Shown in pieces: positions 1 to 11,944 of a DNA stretch of 64,000 nt (position 1 is the first letter of the stretch; the number at the start of each line of letters is the position of its first letter). The stretch is from the NCBI RefSeq assembly GCF_001424185.1, contig NZ_LMOM01000001.1, positions 1,214-65,213 of the forward strand. The letters run 5' to 3'. The DNA is from Deinococcus sp. Leaf326 (GTDB lineage Bacteria > Deinococcota > Deinococci > Deinococcales > Deinococcaceae). A program made the position numbers and the translations under genes. The notes beneath the pieces are model-generated. The model was given only the letters and a program-made list of their open reading frames with translations. It made no database searches and was not told the origin of the DNA.

Positions 1-376
1 CTCACCCTGCGCCTGGACACGCTCTTGAACAGGCAGCCACTGAAGACCCCGGGGAACGAACGTCTGCGATTGGGGTTGCTGAAACAGCACCGGCAGGGCG
101 CCACTGAAGACCCCGGGGAACGAACGTCTGCGATTGGGGTTGCTGAAACAGCACCGGCAGGGCCGGTTGCTGCGCTTCCTGGTGGACCCGGATATCCCGC
201 CGACGAACAACGCGGCGGAACGCAGCCTGCGGTCGGTGGTGATCGCGCGCAAGGTCTCGCAGTGCAGCAAGAACGCCCTGGGCGCGCAGACGTACATGCG
301 CATCAAGTCGACGGTGGAGACCGCGCGGTTGCGCGGTCAGGACCCCGTTGATGTCCTGATCAGCCTGCGTCGCTAA
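1..376 (+). pseudogene. IS66-family transposase, C-terminal remnant, frame broken
   Basis: The C-terminal part of an IS66-type (TnpC) transposase; its 5' part lies outside the window. The conserved end is readable: PPTNNAAERSLRSV followed by an IARK and a DPVDVL segment, typical of the IS66 DDE domain and tail, with a TAA stop at 374-376. The reading frame entering at base 1 is thrown off by an exact 64-bp tandem duplication (64 is not a multiple of 3). With one copy removed, the frame runs cleanly into the NNAAERS motif. The copy is therefore very likely inactive. Assignment to IS66 is from the motif; no terminal inverted repeat could be identified. Confidence 0.75.
36..163. repeat. 64-bp exact tandem duplication inside the transposase
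   Basis: Bases 36-99 are repeated exactly at 100-163. The duplication shifts the transposase frame by +1 and explains why the gene is broken. Confidence 0.9.
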
Positions 377-484
377 TCACGTACGCAGACGTACATGCGC
401 ATCAAGTCGACGGTGGAGACCGCGCGGTTGCGCGGTCAGGACCCCGTTGATGTCCTGATCAGCCTGCGTCGCTAATCACGTACG
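285..484. repeat. 99-bp offset tandem duplication at the transposase 3' end
   Basis: Bases 285-385 recur at 384-484 with a 99-base offset and no mismatch. The repeat unit carries the last codons and the TAA stop of the transposase, so the second copy lies just after the gene. Confidence 0.9.
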
Positions 485-504
485 AAAAAACCTTTGGACT
501 GGTC

Positions 505-1179
505 CTAACCGAGGCCCAGGGCTCCGCGCAGCTCGGTGTGCGAGGCCAGCGTGCGCGTGGCCCCGGCGCTCCGCAGCCCCGCCGCCGTGTCGGGGTGGAC
601 ATGCCCCCCGGCCAGCAGACCCCAGACGGCAGCGCCCGCTGCCGCGCCTGCCGCCGCGCCGGGCGCGCTGTCCTCGACGACCAGGCAGCGGGCCGGGTCC
701 ATGCCCAGCGCCGCCGCCGCGTGGAGGTACAGGTCCGGCAGGGGCTTGCCGCGCCCGCCCACGTCGGCCGGGCTGAAGGCGTACGGGACCAGATCGGCCA
801 GGCCCGCTGCTCCCAGTTTGAGGTGCAGCCGCTCCTGGGCGCTGTTGCTCGCCACCGCCAGCGGCACGCCCGCCGCGTGCAGGCGCTCCAGGGTCAGCCG
901 GGCGCCCTCGATGGCCTGCACGGCGCCCAGCGCCTCGTTCAGCCGCCCGCCCAGCCGATCCTGAAAGTCTGTGGGGGCGGCCCAGCCGTAGGCGAGGCGC
1001 AGTTCGTCGAGGACCGGCCCGAAGGTGCGCCCCACCGTGCGGGCGGCGACCTCGGGGGCGGGCAGGTCCAGGCCGTGCTCGCGCAGCACCTCGTGCCACA
1101 GTCCGCCGATGAGGCCCTCGCTGTCGATCAGGACACCGTCGAGGTCGAACAGGACCGCTCCGAAGGGAAAGGCGCTCAA
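505..1179 (-). CDS. HAD-superfamily phosphatase, beta-phosphoglucomutase-like
   Basis: A 224-residue cytoplasmic HAD hydrolase of subfamily IA. Motif I is [12 protein letters not shown] with nucleophile Asp12 and Asp14; motif II is the VASNS region; the motif III lysine is in [10 protein letters not shown]; motif IV is VVEDSAPG. This order and the DSEG cap entry resemble beta-phosphoglucomutase and phosphoglycolate phosphatase relatives; the substrate cannot be told. The chosen TTG start overlaps the TGA stop of the upstream HIT gene (TTGA), indicating translational coupling. Longer ATG starts upstream read through HIT sequence in the wrong frame. Confidence 0.8.
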   Translation of the reverse strand: MSAFPFGAVLFDLDGVLIDSEGLIGGLWHEVLREHGLDLPAPEVAARTVGRTFGPVLDELRLAYGWAAPTDFQDRLGGRLNEALGAVQAIEGARLTLERLHAAGVPLAVASNSAQERLHLKLGAAGLADLVPYAFSPADVGGRGKPLPDLYLHAAAALGMDPARCLVVEDSAPGAAAGAAAGAAVWGLLAGGHVHPDTAAGLRSAGATRTLASHTELRGALGLG

Positions 1180-1529
1180 AGGTCGCCCCCGGGGCCGCCG
1201 TCCCAGCCGGCCAGGATGTGGATGTGGGTGTGGAATACGACCTGCCCGCCGCCGGCGCCGCAGTTGGCGACGAGGCGGTAGTCGGGGGCCTGCTGCCGGG
1301 CGATCTCGGTCGCCTTGAGCCACAGCCGGCCCATCTCGCCGGGGTCGGTGATCTCGTCCACGCGGGTGGTCACGCGCTTGGGAATGACGAGCAGGTGAAT
1401 GGGCGCCTTGGGGGCGATGTCGCGGATGGCGATGTAGTCCGCGTCCTCGTAGACCACGTCGCTCGGCAGCTCGCGGCGAATGATGCGTTCGAAGAGGGTG
1501 GGTGGGCGGCCTTGGGCCAGGTTGTCCAT
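1176..1529 (-). CDS. HIT-family nucleotide-binding hydrolase
   Basis: A 117-residue HIT (histidine triad) protein of the Hint/PKCI branch, which typically hydrolyses nucleoside phosphoramidates and adenylated compounds. The C-terminal triad is FHTHIHIL, and the N-terminal [10 protein letters not shown] and [12 protein letters not shown] segments are typical of Hint proteins. The ATG at 1529 lies 6 bases after a TACAGT box, fitting a leaderless mRNA. Its stop overlaps the start of the HAD gene, so the two form a short operon. Divergent from the short-chain dehydrogenase across a 48-bp gap. Confidence 0.88.
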   Translation of the reverse strand: MDNLAQGRPPTLFERIIRRELPSDVVYEDADYIAIRDIAPKAPIHLLVIPKRVTTRVDEITDPGEMGRLWLKATEIARQQAPDYRLVANCGAGGGQVVFHTHIHILAGWDGGPGGDL

Positions 1530-1535
1530 GTCTTC

Positions 1536-1541
1536 ACTGTA
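1536..1541 (-). promoter_or_regulatory. Leaderless -10 box of the HIT-HAD operon
   Basis: TACAGT on the minus strand, 6 bases before the ATG. Confidence 0.5.
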
Positions 1542-1577
1542 GGGCGGCGCGTGGGCGCGAGCGGGCACACTCGGTCT

Positions 1578-2579
1578 ATGCGAGTGCCCCGACGAGTGAT
1601 GCTTCTGGCTGCCGCCGCCGCCCTGGCCGCGCGCCGGACCGTGCAGGCCCCCTACGAGCTGACCGGCCGCAGCGTGCTCATTACGGGCGGGTCCCGTGGC
1701 CTGGGCCTGGCACTGGCCCGCGAGTTCGCCGCGCGCGGCGCCCGCCTGACCCTGACCGCCCGCGACGCGGCCGAGCTCGAGCGCGCCGCCGGCGACCTGC
1801 GTGCGCGCGGCGCCCAGGTGCATACGGTGGTGGCTGACGTGACCGACGCCGCCGACCTGAACCGCCTCGTCGAGGAGACGGCGCGGGTGTACGGCGGCCT
1901 CGACGTATTGGTGAACAACGCTGGCCTCATCCAGACCGGGCCGCTGGAGAACATGACCGAAGGAGACTTCCGCGACATCATGGAGGTCAACGCCTTCGCG
2001 CCGCTGCGCCTCACGCGCTGCGCCCTGCCGCTGCTGCGCGCGCGCCGGGGCCGGGTGCTCATCGTGTCGTCAGTGGGGGGCAAGGTCGCCGTGCCGCATC
2101 TGGCGCCATACTCCATGAGCAAGTTCGCCTCGGCGGGGCTGGGTCAGGCACTGCGTGCCGAACTTGCCCGCGACGGCGTGGGGGTGACCACCGTTCTGCC
2201 GGGGCTGATGCGTACTGGCAGCGCGCGTAACGCCCAGGTCAAGGGACAGCACCGCAAGGAATACGCCCTGTTCGCCACGCTCGACAACCTGCCGGTGCTA
2301 TCACTGGACGCGGCCGAGGCGGCGCGGCGTACCGTGAACGCCCTTGTGCGAGGTGACGCCGAGGCCATGATCGGCGGCCCCGCCCAGGTGCTGCGCTACG
2401 CCCAGGCCCTTGCCCCGCAGCTCACGGCCGACCTGCTGGCCCTGGGTACCCGCTTTCTGCCGGGCCCGACCACCAGCGACCGCGCCGTACCGGGCCGCGA
2501 GGTCGAGAGTCCCGTGACGCGCCGCAACCGCATCAAACGTGAGGCCGAGGCCGAGTTCAACGAGGGCGGCCCACTCTAG
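1578..2579 (+). CDS. Short-chain dehydrogenase/reductase with N-terminal hydrophobic segment
   Basis: A 333-residue classical SDR oxidoreductase. After a short hydrophobic N-terminus ([11 protein letters not shown]), the Rossmann motif TGGSRGLG lies near residue 36, followed by [10 protein letters not shown] and the active-site Ser with the YSMSK Tyr/Lys pair. The C-terminal tail (about residues 270-333) is longer than in a minimal SDR. NAD(P)-dependent reduction of a carbonyl is expected; the substrate is unknown. The start ATG at 1578 is used because it gives a compact N-terminus in front of the Rossmann fold. Confidence 0.85.
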   Translation: MRVPRRVMLLAAAAALAARRTVQAPYELTGRSVLITGGSRGLGLALAREFAARGARLTLTARDAAELERAAGDLRARGAQVHTVVADVTDAADLNRLVEETARVYGGLDVLVNNAGLIQTGPLENMTEGDFRDIMEVNAFAPLRLTRCALPLLRARRGRVLIVSSVGGKVAVPHLAPYSMSKFASAGLGQALRAELARDGVGVTTVLPGLMRTGSARNAQVKGQHRKEYALFATLDNLPVLSLDAAEAARRTVNALVRGDAEAMIGGPAQVLRYAQALAPQLTADLLALGTRFLPGPTTSDRAVPGREVESPVTRRNRIKREAEAEFNEGGPL

Positions 2580-2597
2580 GATTCGGAGCCGGGTTTC

Positions 2598-2630
2598 CAG
2601 GCGGGCGGGGGAGTCATCCAATCCCGCCTG
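2598..2630 (+). terminator. Hairpin after the short-chain dehydrogenase
   Basis: An 8-bp perfect stem (CAGGCGGG with CCCGCCTG) and 17-base loop, then CCTTGCTTAT. A moderate rho-independent terminator. Confidence 0.45.
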
Positions 2631-2669
2631 CCTTGCTTATAGGTGGGTGAACAAGGAAGGGCGCGGTAC

Positions 2670-2683
2670 GGAGACACGTCTCC
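2670..2683. promoter_or_regulatory. 14-bp palindrome upstream of the ferritin-like gene
   Basis: GGAGACACGTCTCC, a palindrome with 6-bp arms, about 100 bases before the start codon. It could be an operator; no regulator is known. Confidence 0.3.
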
Positions 2684-2784
2684 TACGCCGCCTCACATTC
2701 TCCCGCAGGGCGTTTTGCCGGGTACGGTCCGTTCGGGGCCGGCTCAGGGGAACCGTCTGCCCATTGTTCAAGGAGCCAAGGACC

Positions 2785-3720
<936 letters not shown>

Positions 3721-3734
3721 GATCCACTGAACCG

Positions 3735-3770
3735 AGGGGAAGGGACGGCCAGGGGGTCGTCCCTTTCCCT
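3735..3770. terminator. Bidirectional terminator between ferritin-like gene and nadE
   Basis: A 13-bp stem (one G-T pair) with AGGGGAAGGGACG and CGTCCCTTTCCCT arms and a 10-base loop, placed between convergent genes. Confidence 0.75.
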
Positions 3771-3787
3771 GCTGTAGGGGATGGCGT

Positions 3788-4624
<837 letters not shown>

Positions 4625-4655
4625 GCGCGGAGTATGCCACGCCTGCCCGGCGCCC

Positions 4656-5402
4656 TCAGGTGCGGGGCAGGAAGGCCCACCACAGCGGCGACAAGTCACC
4701 GGCCGCCGCCTGGGCATGGGCGTCCTCGGGGCAGTTCAGGGCCAACAGCGCCAGGACCCGTGCCGGGCTGCCGGGGGAGCTGCGGTCCAGTGCCTTCGCA
4801 GCGGTGCGTTGTCCCTTCGGGCCCCCCTGCGCGTGTGCCAGCACCGCGAGCAGGTGCGCGTCGGCCGCCTGACCCCCGATCTCGGCCACCTTGAGGCCCT
4901 CGGCCAGAGCGCGCAGCGCGGCGAAGCGTTCGCCCACCTGCACGAGCGCCTCGCCGCGCAGGGTGACGGCGACCATGAGCGCGCCGGCGTCTCCTTCCTG
5001 CCGGGCGAGATGCAGGGCGGTCTCCGTCGCCGCTCCGGCTTCCGGACCCCTGCCTAGGGGGTCAGCTCCCAGAAAACGCTGCCAGTGGGCGCGGGCCCGC
5101 AGCGCCGCGTGGCGCGCAGAGGCCCCCTGGGAAGCGTCCAGCTCGGCCAGGGCGGACCCCGCCTCGCCCAGTCGCAGCCACGCGGCGGCGCGCACGAGGG
5201 GACCGTTTCCCCAGGCCAACACCTGCTGGGGCCGCCCCAGTCGCAACGCCAGTTCGGCCGCCTCGGCGCGCTCGTGGGGCAGGGGAGACAGGGCCTCCAG
5301 CGCCTGCCGGGCCCCGAGTTCATCGGGACCAGTCAAAGCGGCGCGGCAGGCGGCCAGGGTGTGGGAGGCGCTGGGGGCGGAATGAACCACGCCCGGCAGC
5401 AT
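4656..5402 (-). CDS. Alanine-rich helical-repeat protein of unknown function
   Basis: 248 residues, rich in Ala, Leu and Glu, with no signal peptide or membrane segment. The pattern of paired helices ([61 protein letters not shown]) suggests degenerate TPR-like repeats. No catalytic motif is visible. It lies between an HTH protein and nadE, all on one strand with short gaps, so it may be co-transcribed with them. Codon use matches its neighbours, supporting a real gene. Function unknown. Confidence 0.6.
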   Translation of the reverse strand: MLPGVVHSAPSASHTLAACRAALTGPDELGARQALEALSPLPHERAEAAELALRLGRPQQVLAWGNGPLVRAAAWLRLGEAGSALAELDASQGASARHAALRARAHWQRFLGADPLGRGPEAGAATETALHLARQEGDAGALMVAVTLRGEALVQVGERFAALRALAEGLKVAEIGGQAADAHLLAVLAHAQGGPKGQRTAAKALDRSSPGSPARVLALLALNCPEDAHAQAAAGDLSPLWWAFLPRT

Positions 5403-5455
5403 AAGGCGGCCAGGGCCGGGTGGTGGGGAGGGACGGTTGGTGGCGTACCCGGGTT

Positions 5456-5659
5456 CTACGCGCTCAAGGGGAGTTCCAGGCCCAGGAAGCGCCACAGGGC
5501 GCGGCGCGGCACACGCAGGCCGCTCGGATGCTCGACGGCGCTCAGGCGGCCGTCTCTGATCCAGCGGCGCACAGTGCGCTCGTGGGTACTCGTGAATTCG
5601 GCCACCTCACTGACCTTGAGCAGCGTGGGCATATTGCGGAACTGATCGGCTAGGGTCAC
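5456..5659 (-). CDS. Small excisionase/MerR-type helix-turn-helix protein
   Basis: A 67-residue DNA-binding protein of the helix-turn-helix 17 / excisionase type: LLKVSEVAEFTSTHERTVRR reads as the HTH, followed by WIRDGRLSAVEHPSGLRVPR, the typical wing. A GTG start at 5659 is preferred because GGAGGT lies 5 bases upstream; an ATG at 5632 is the alternative. No integrase or phage gene is nearby, so it is more likely a small regulator than an excisionase. It leads a possible operon with the helical-repeat gene and nadE. Confidence 0.72.
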   Translation of the reverse strand: MTLADQFRNMPTLLKVSEVAEFTSTHERTVRRWIRDGRLSAVEHPSGLRVPRRALWRFLGLELPLSA

Positions 5660-5897
5660 GTCACACCTCCAAAAAGCGCGCGGGGCCGCCACACGGCAGC
5701 CCCCACACGGAGTTTCAGATTTTCGCGGTCGGTCTCGCGCCCCTCACCACACACGCCGCCGAGAGGGGGCGCGTATTCACGGAGACAGGGAAGTCGCTTC
5801 AACTTGCGCGGAGTGTAACACGGGCACCGTCAGGCGCCCGTCAAGCCTAAACGTTGCCCTACGGGGGCCTCACGCCATGCTCTACAGTCGGCCGAGC

Positions 5898-6671
5898 ATG
5901 TCCCTTCTCTCGCAACTGTCCGGTACGTTGATCAACGTCGCCGCCGTGCTGGCGGGCACCCTGGCCGGGCTGCTGGTCGGCGGCCGCCTGCCCGAGCGCA
6001 CGCAGCGCACGCTGCTCCAGACCCTGAGTCTCGTGACGGTCTATATCGCGCTGGACATGGCCGGCAGCCTGAACCGGGTGAGTGGCGGCAGTGTGCCGGG
6101 GGTGATCATCGCCCTGATCGGCCTCGCAGCGGGGGCCATCGTGGGCGAGGCGCTGAAGATTGAGGAGGGCCTGGAGAGGCTGGGCGAGGTCCTGCGCCGC
6201 CGCTTCCGGGGCGGGGGCCGCTTCACCGAGGGGTTCGTGGCCGCCAGCCTCCTGTTCTGTATCGGGCCGCTGACGATCATCGGGGGGATTCAGAACGGCC
6301 TGACTGGCGACTCGTCGGGCTATGTCCTGAAAAGTACCCTCGACGGCATCGCGGCGCTGGCCCTCTCGGGGGCCTACGGCATCGGCGTCGGTTTCAGCGC
6401 CCTGACCATTCTGGTGATCCAGGGGGGCATCAGCCTCGCGGCGGGGGGATTCGCGGCTGGACTGCTGGGCGGAGCCGACCCGGCCATTCTCAAGACGAAC
6501 CCCTACGTGCTGCTGGTCACGGGGGTGGGTGGCCTGACCATCGTGGGCATCAGCTGGAACCTCATGCTGGCCGGCTTGGGGTTCGAGGACCGCCGCGTGC
6601 GGGTGGGTAGTCTGCTGCCGGCGCTGCTCATCGCCCCGGCGCTGCTGTGGTTCCTGAGCCGTTTTTTCTGA
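5898..6671 (+). CDS. DUF554 family integral membrane protein
   Basis: A 257-residue inner-membrane protein with about seven hydrophobic segments. The N-terminus LSGTLINVAAVLAGTLAGLL and the central FCIGPLTIIGGIQNGLTGD segment are characteristic of DUF554 (YqgA/YdfK-like) proteins, whose substrate is not established. Length matches the family. The ATG at 5898 is preferred over an earlier ATG at 5877; a TACAGT box lies 9 bases upstream. Transcribed alone, divergent from the HTH gene. Confidence 0.85.
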   Translation: MSLLSQLSGTLINVAAVLAGTLAGLLVGGRLPERTQRTLLQTLSLVTVYIALDMAGSLNRVSGGSVPGVIIALIGLAAGAIVGEALKIEEGLERLGEVLRRRFRGGGRFTEGFVAASLLFCIGPLTIIGGIQNGLTGDSSGYVLKSTLDGIAALALSGAYGIGVGFSALTILVIQGGISLAAGGFAAGLLGGADPAILKTNPYVLLVTGVGGLTIVGISWNLMLAGLGFEDRRVRVGSLLPALLIAPALLWFLSRFF

Positions 6672-6813
6672 ACCCCCACGCCGGGCCACACGGCGCATCA
6701 GTGGCCGGTCAGGCCGGGTTCATCCGGGCACCATCTGGCGGCCGCTTTCTTTAATTGCTCTTGAGAAGCCGCGCCTGCACGCCAAAATTCAGTTCTTCGT
6801 CAGCTTGAGGGCC

Positions 6814-6819
6814 TAGCGT
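6814..6819 (+). promoter_or_regulatory. Leaderless -10 box of the DUF4384 gene
   Basis: TAGCGT, 6 bases before the ATG. Confidence 0.4.
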
Positions 6820-6825
6820 GACCCC

Positions 6826-8109
6826 ATGAACAAAGTCCTCACCGTGACGGCCCTGCTGGGCCTGAGCAGCGCCGCCTTCGCTGCCCCGCGCATCAGCGCC
6901 CAGAGCATCATCGTGAACCCGGCCTCGACGGGGCCGCAGGTGCGCGTGTGGGTCAACCGTGATCCCGACGGGAACGGCAACCCGGTGTACCGCAAGGGTG
7001 AGGCGTTCCGGGTGGGCGTGCGGACCTCGCAGGACGCCTACGTGTACCTGTTCAACGTGAACGCCGACGGCCAGATCGACCTGTTCTTTCCCAACGGGTA
7101 CGAGGCGGGCGACAACGGGCGGAGCAATTTCGTCAAGGCGAACACCAACCGCGTCTTTCCTGGAGCGGGCGCCGACTACTCGCTGAGCGTGGGCGGCCCG
7201 AACGGCCAGGACAAGCTGCTGGCGCTGGCGAGCACCCGCGAACTGAACCTCGACGACATCGCCCGCTTTGCCGGCGAGCAGGGCTTCGCACAGGTTCGCT
7301 TCCAGGGGCAGGACAACCTCGCCCGCGCCCTGAGCACCCTCGTGACCCCGCTGCCCGGCGACGCCTGGGGCACCGACGTGGCGCTGTTCCGCGTGGGCAA
7401 CGGCGGCAACGCGAACGCGGGCGGCACCACCGCTACTGGCACCATTACCGAGACGCCCAACACGGTCACGCCCGTCCCCGCGCCGTCCACGCAGCCGGCC
7501 CAGCCCGTCACCCAGCCGGTGCCTACGCCGCAGCCCACCGCGCGCATCCAGCCGGGGCAGCGCCAGGACGGCACCTTCGATGGGGCGATGGTCGAGGCCT
7601 ACGCCCGCCTGCAGGGTGAAAAGAGCCTGGGCAACGCCACGACCTACGCCGTGCCCTGGAGCGACGGCTGGTGGCAGAAGTTTGCCGGCGTCGGTGCCTA
7701 CGGTCAGGCCGCCTTGCTGCACGCCAACGGGTCGAGCCGCAGCTACGCGGTTCACGGGCGCCTGTTGGAGCGTTACCTCGCCCTGGCGAACGCCGAGAAC
7801 GGCGCGACCCGCCCGCCCAGCCGCCTGGGCTGGGCTGCCGGCGACGAGAAGGTCATTCCGCGTAACCCCTACGGCACGACCGGCCTATACGGCTTTTTCC
7901 AGAACGGAGCGCTGTACGGCACCGAGAAGTTCGGCACCTTCTGGCTCCAGGGCGCGGTGCTCAAGACCTATCAGGGGTTGGGCGGCTCGGGCAGCTTCCT
8001 GGGCTTCCCCACCCGTGACCAGTACCAGATCGGCGGAGCCTGGGCGGCCGACTTCGAGGGCGGCACCGTCCGCACCGTGAACGGCGTGCCCAAGGTGTAC
8101 CGCAAGTAA
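6826..8109 (+). CDS. Exported DUF4384 and LGFP-repeat protein
   Basis: A 427-residue exported protein. A Sec signal peptide (about residues 1-19, ending AAFAA) precedes a DUF4384 domain (residues about 25-195: KGEAFRVGVRTSQDAYVYLF, then DGQIDLFFPN). A Thr/Pro/Gln-rich linker (about 200-250) joins this to a C-terminal domain with LGFP-like repeats (GSFLGFPTRDQYQIGG, then ADFEGGTVR), a motif linked to cell-wall association. It is probably a surface or periplasmic protein bound to the envelope; its precise role is unknown. Monocistronic, ending before two hairpins. Confidence 0.75.
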   Translation: MNKVLTVTALLGLSSAAFAAPRISAQSIIVNPASTGPQVRVWVNRDPDGNGNPVYRKGEAFRVGVRTSQDAYVYLFNVNADGQIDLFFPNGYEAGDNGRSNFVKANTNRVFPGAGADYSLSVGGPNGQDKLLALASTRELNLDDIARFAGEQGFAQVRFQGQDNLARALSTLVTPLPGDAWGTDVALFRVGNGGNANAGGTTATGTITETPNTVTPVPAPSTQPAQPVTQPVPTPQPTARIQPGQRQDGTFDGAMVEAYARLQGEKSLGNATTYAVPWSDGWWQKFAGVGAYGQAALLHANGSSRSYAVHGRLLERYLALANAENGATRPPSRLGWAAGDEKVIPRNPYGTTGLYGFFQNGALYGTEKFGTFWLQGAVLKTYQGLGGSGSFLGFPTRDQYQIGGAWAADFEGGTVRTVNGVPKVYRK

Positions 8110-8223
8110 GCCGTAGCCGGCTGGAGGGTCGTCCACTTTCTAGCTGGGCGGAGCAAGTGGGCAGTTCCCGCCCCTCTCCCTCCGACTTCCCTGCTGGGGG
8201 CACAGGCTCCCACCTCTCCCGCT

Positions 8224-8250
8224 GCCGGCCCGCATTGTGCGCGGGCCGGC
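8224..8250 (+). terminator. GC-rich hairpin after the DUF4384 gene
   Basis: Perfect 10-bp stem GCCGGCCCGC / GCGGGCCGGC with a 7-base loop; no strong T tract follows. Confidence 0.45.
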
Positions 8251-8263
8251 CGGGTCAAGAATT

Positions 8264-8300
8264 GCGGGCGCCCTGGCCGGAAAGTGGCCAGGGCGCCCGC
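8264..8300. terminator. 15-bp perfect hairpin between convergent genes
   Basis: Perfect 15-bp stem with a GGAAAGT loop, 17 bases past the nspC stop; on the minus strand it is followed by an AATTCTTGA stretch. A terminator for nspC and probably for the convergent gene. Confidence 0.7.
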
Positions 8301-8316
8301 CTGCTGTGCCGGAGCC

Positions 8317-9537
<1,221 letters not shown>

Positions 9538-9544
9538 GCCACAC

Positions 9545-9550
9545 AGCCTA
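9545..9550 (-). promoter_or_regulatory. Leaderless -10 box of nspC
   Basis: TAGGCT on the minus strand, 7 bases before the GTG start. Confidence 0.5.
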
Positions 9551-9618
9551 GCGGGTTATGGGGCCTGCGGGAAAAGGCCGCGCCTACAGTCGGGCGGGGT
9601 AGCCCAGCCTACCGGGAA

Positions 9619-9652
9619 GGGCGGCGCAAGGTCCGCAGACCTTGCGCCGCCC
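9619..9652 (-). terminator. katA terminator
   Basis: Perfect 15-bp stem with a 4-base loop (CGCA on the plus strand), 19 bases after the katA stop, followed on the minus strand by TTCCC. Confidence 0.75.
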
Positions 9653-9671
9653 TGTCTGGAAAGTCAAGCGT

Positions 9672-11276
9672 TCAGTCGTCCGCGCCGACCGCGTCGCGCT
9701 GGGGCCGCAGCGTACCGCCCGCCGCATTGGTGTGCTTCTCGGTCAGGATGGTCCTGAGCTCCGGCTCGGCGGTGAATTCGGGCTTCTTGAGGCTAACGCG
9801 CACACCCGCGCCGAGACGGGCATCCACCTTGTCGAGCAGCCCGAGGTACCGCTGCTGGATAAATTCAGGCGCGCCGCCGAGGTGCCGGGCGAAGTTGTCG
9901 TACATACGCCCCTGCTCGGCCTCGTCCAGTAGGCGGAACAGTTCGCCGGGCTGCGCGAAGTAGTCCTCGTCGGTCCCCGGCCAGTCGTAGCGCGCCGCGT
10001 CGCCGCCCAGGCGCAGGGCAGGCTCGGTAGGTCGCTGGTCGTCCTGCACCGGGCCGCCGAAGGAGTTGGGCTCGTACACCGGCTGACCGCCCTGGTTCAG
10101 GTCGAAGTGCGTCTGGCCGTCCTTGTGGTAGGTGTGGACCGGCGAGACGGCGTGGTTGACCGGCAGGGCCGCGTAGTTCACGCCAATGCGGTAGCGGTGG
10201 GCGTCGGCGTAGCTCATCAGGCGGGCCTGGAGCATCTTGTCGGGGCTGAACCCGAAGCCGCGCGGCGCGTTGCTCGGCTCGAAGGCCGACTGCTCAATCT
10301 GCGCGAAGAAGTTCGTCGGGTTCTCGTTCAGCTCGAACTCGCCCACTTCCATCAGAGGGTAGTCGGCGTGCGGCCACGTCTTCGTGAGGTCGAAGGGATG
10401 GATGTGGTACGTCTCGGCGTCGGCCTCGGGCATGACCTGAATGCTGACCTTCCACTTCGGGTAATCGCCGTTCTCGATGGCCGTGAACAGGTCCTGGCGG
10501 TGGAAGTCGGGGTTCTTGCCCGCGATCTCGGTCGCCTCGTCCTCGGTCAGGTTCTGGACGCCCTGCTGGGTATGGAAGTGCCACTTGACGTAGTAGCGCT
10601 CGCCCGCGTCGTTCCACAGGCTGTAGGTGTGGCTGCTGTAGCCGTTTATGTGGCGGTAGCTGCGCGGAATGCCGCGGTCGCCGAACATGTACACGACCTG
10701 ATGCATGCTCTCGGGGCTCAGGCTCCAGAAGTCGAACATCATCGTCTCGCTGCGGCGGTCGGTCACGGGATGGCGCTTCTGCGAGTGGATGAAGTCCTGG
10801 AACTTGATGCCGTCCCGCACGAAGAACACCGGCGTGTTGTTGCCGACCATGTCCCAGTTGCCTTCCTCGGTATAGAACTTCAGCGAGAAGCCGCGCGGAT
10901 CGCGCACCGTGTCGGCGAACCCCTGCTCGCCCGCCACCGTCGAGAAGCGCGCCAGCATGCGGCACTGCTTACCTACCTCGCTGAACAGTGCGGCGTTGGT
11001 GTACTTGCGGATGTCAGCCGTCACCGTAAAGGTGCCGAAGGCCCCGCTGCCCTTGGCGTGCACCACGCGCTCGGGCACGCGCTCGCGGTTGAAGATCGCC
11101 ATCCGCTCAAGCAGGTGGTGGTCCTGTAGAAGCACCGGACCACGCGGCCCGGCCGTCACCGAGTTCTGGTTGTTGGCGACCGGATTGCCCGCGCTGTTGG
11201 TGAGGGTGGTGCTGCTGGACTTGGGGGCCTGCATGTCGCCGGGTTCGCTGGGTTTGAAGACTTTTTCGCTGCTCAT
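9672..11276 (-). CDS. katA: Monofunctional haem catalase
   Basis: Breaks hydrogen peroxide into water and oxygen. 534 residues, as expected for a small/medium-subunit clade catalase. Distal His73 is in RVVHAKGSGAFG, the catalytic Asn in VGNNTPVFFVRD (146-147), and the proximal haem Tyr in RLMSYADAHRYRIG. The N-terminal 45 residues are a polar extension rich in Ser, Thr and Asn. AAGGAGC lies before the ATG. Catalase is a major peroxide defence in deinococci. It sits downstream of a redox-type regulator cluster but has its own upstream gap and terminator. Confidence 0.96.
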   Translation of the reverse strand: MSSEKVFKPSEPGDMQAPKSSSTTLTNSAGNPVANNQNSVTAGPRGPVLLQDHHLLERMAIFNRERVPERVVHAKGSGAFGTFTVTADIRKYTNAALFSEVGKQCRMLARFSTVAGEQGFADTVRDPRGFSLKFYTEEGNWDMVGNNTPVFFVRDGIKFQDFIHSQKRHPVTDRRSETMMFDFWSLSPESMHQVVYMFGDRGIPRSYRHINGYSSHTYSLWNDAGERYYVKWHFHTQQGVQNLTEDEATEIAGKNPDFHRQDLFTAIENGDYPKWKVSIQVMPEADAETYHIHPFDLTKTWPHADYPLMEVGEFELNENPTNFFAQIEQSAFEPSNAPRGFGFSPDKMLQARLMSYADAHRYRIGVNYAALPVNHAVSPVHTYHKDGQTHFDLNQGGQPVYEPNSFGGPVQDDQRPTEPALRLGGDAARYDWPGTDEDYFAQPGELFRLLDEAEQGRMYDNFARHLGGAPEFIQQRYLGLLDKVDARLGAGVRVSLKKPEFTAEPELRTILTEKHTNAAGGTLRPQRDAVGADD

Positions 11277-11550
11277 GGGGCTGCTCCTTGAAGAGGAAGG
11301 GAGGATGGGCTCTTACCTAACCTACCGGTCAGCAGTTTTCGCCCCGTGAGAAGGAGCTTTACGGATGCCCCTACGAAGGTCCCGCTTTTCTCACGCCTTC
11401 CTGGAAAAAGCTCCCCGAGTCTTCATCTCCGGGAGGAGGGCCGTTTCAGGGCATGCTGGTGTCTTTTTAGAGTGTCCGTTCTGCCTGAACTACACCCCGC
11501 TGCTCAGAAAGCGAGTACGGCGAAACGGGCCCGGACCGGCGCACGGCTGC

Positions 11551-11904
11551 TCAGCGGGGCACGCGGTATTGCCGGCCGCTGCCGGTCGACAGCACGACCG
11601 CCACCTGACCGCCGCGCACCTCGGCCACGCAGCTCTGGACGCTGCCAGGAGCGCTCCGGGCCGGCAGCACCTGAGCACAGGGCACGTCGTAGGACACGCC
11701 CGTCTGGGGCGGCGCCTGGAGGGCGGCCGTGTAGACCGCCTGACCGTAGTCGCGCACCTGCCGCCCGCCCCAGGCCACATACGCGGTGGCCGCGCTCACG
11801 AGCGTGACGAAGCCCAGCAGAATCATCCAGAAGGTGCGGGCGGAGCGTGCCCGTTCCTCGGGGGTCACTTCACGGGGGGGCAGCTTGGGTTTCAGACCGG
11901 TCAC
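11551..11904 (-). CDS. Single-pass membrane protein of unknown function
   Basis: 117 residues. A charged cytoplasmic N-terminus (PREVTPEERARSART) is followed by one membrane helix (WMILLGFVTLVSAATAYVAW, about residues 27-47) and an extracytoplasmic tail with two cysteines (DVPCAQV and QSCVAEV) that could pair. The GTG at 11904 is chosen because the more upstream GTG would read through a hairpin. No family recognised. It follows the quinone-reductase-like gene on the same strand, separated by a hairpin. Confidence 0.6.
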   Translation of the reverse strand: MTGLKPKLPPREVTPEERARSARTFWMILLGFVTLVSAATAYVAWGGRQVRDYGQAVYTAALQAPPQTGVSYDVPCAQVLPARSAPGSVQSCVAEVRGGQVAVVLSTGSGRQYRVPR

Positions 11905-11907
11905 GTG

Positions 11908-11931
11908 CCCCAGCCTAGAGCACGGCTGGGG
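11908..11931 (-). terminator. Hairpin between two minus-strand genes
   Basis: 8-bp perfect stem CCCCAGCC / GGCTGGGG with an 8-base loop, just after the quinone-reductase-like gene. Confidence 0.45.
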
Positions 11932-11944
11932 CACGCGGCCGGGT

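Noticed and set aside
1176..1823. Longer N-terminus for the HIT protein
   Set aside because: Upstream in-frame sequence overlaps the divergent dehydrogenase and lacks HIT features; the ATG at 1529 follows a -10 box.
5456..5659. Phage excisionase
   Set aside because: The HTH type fits, but no integrase, phage gene or attachment repeat is nearby.
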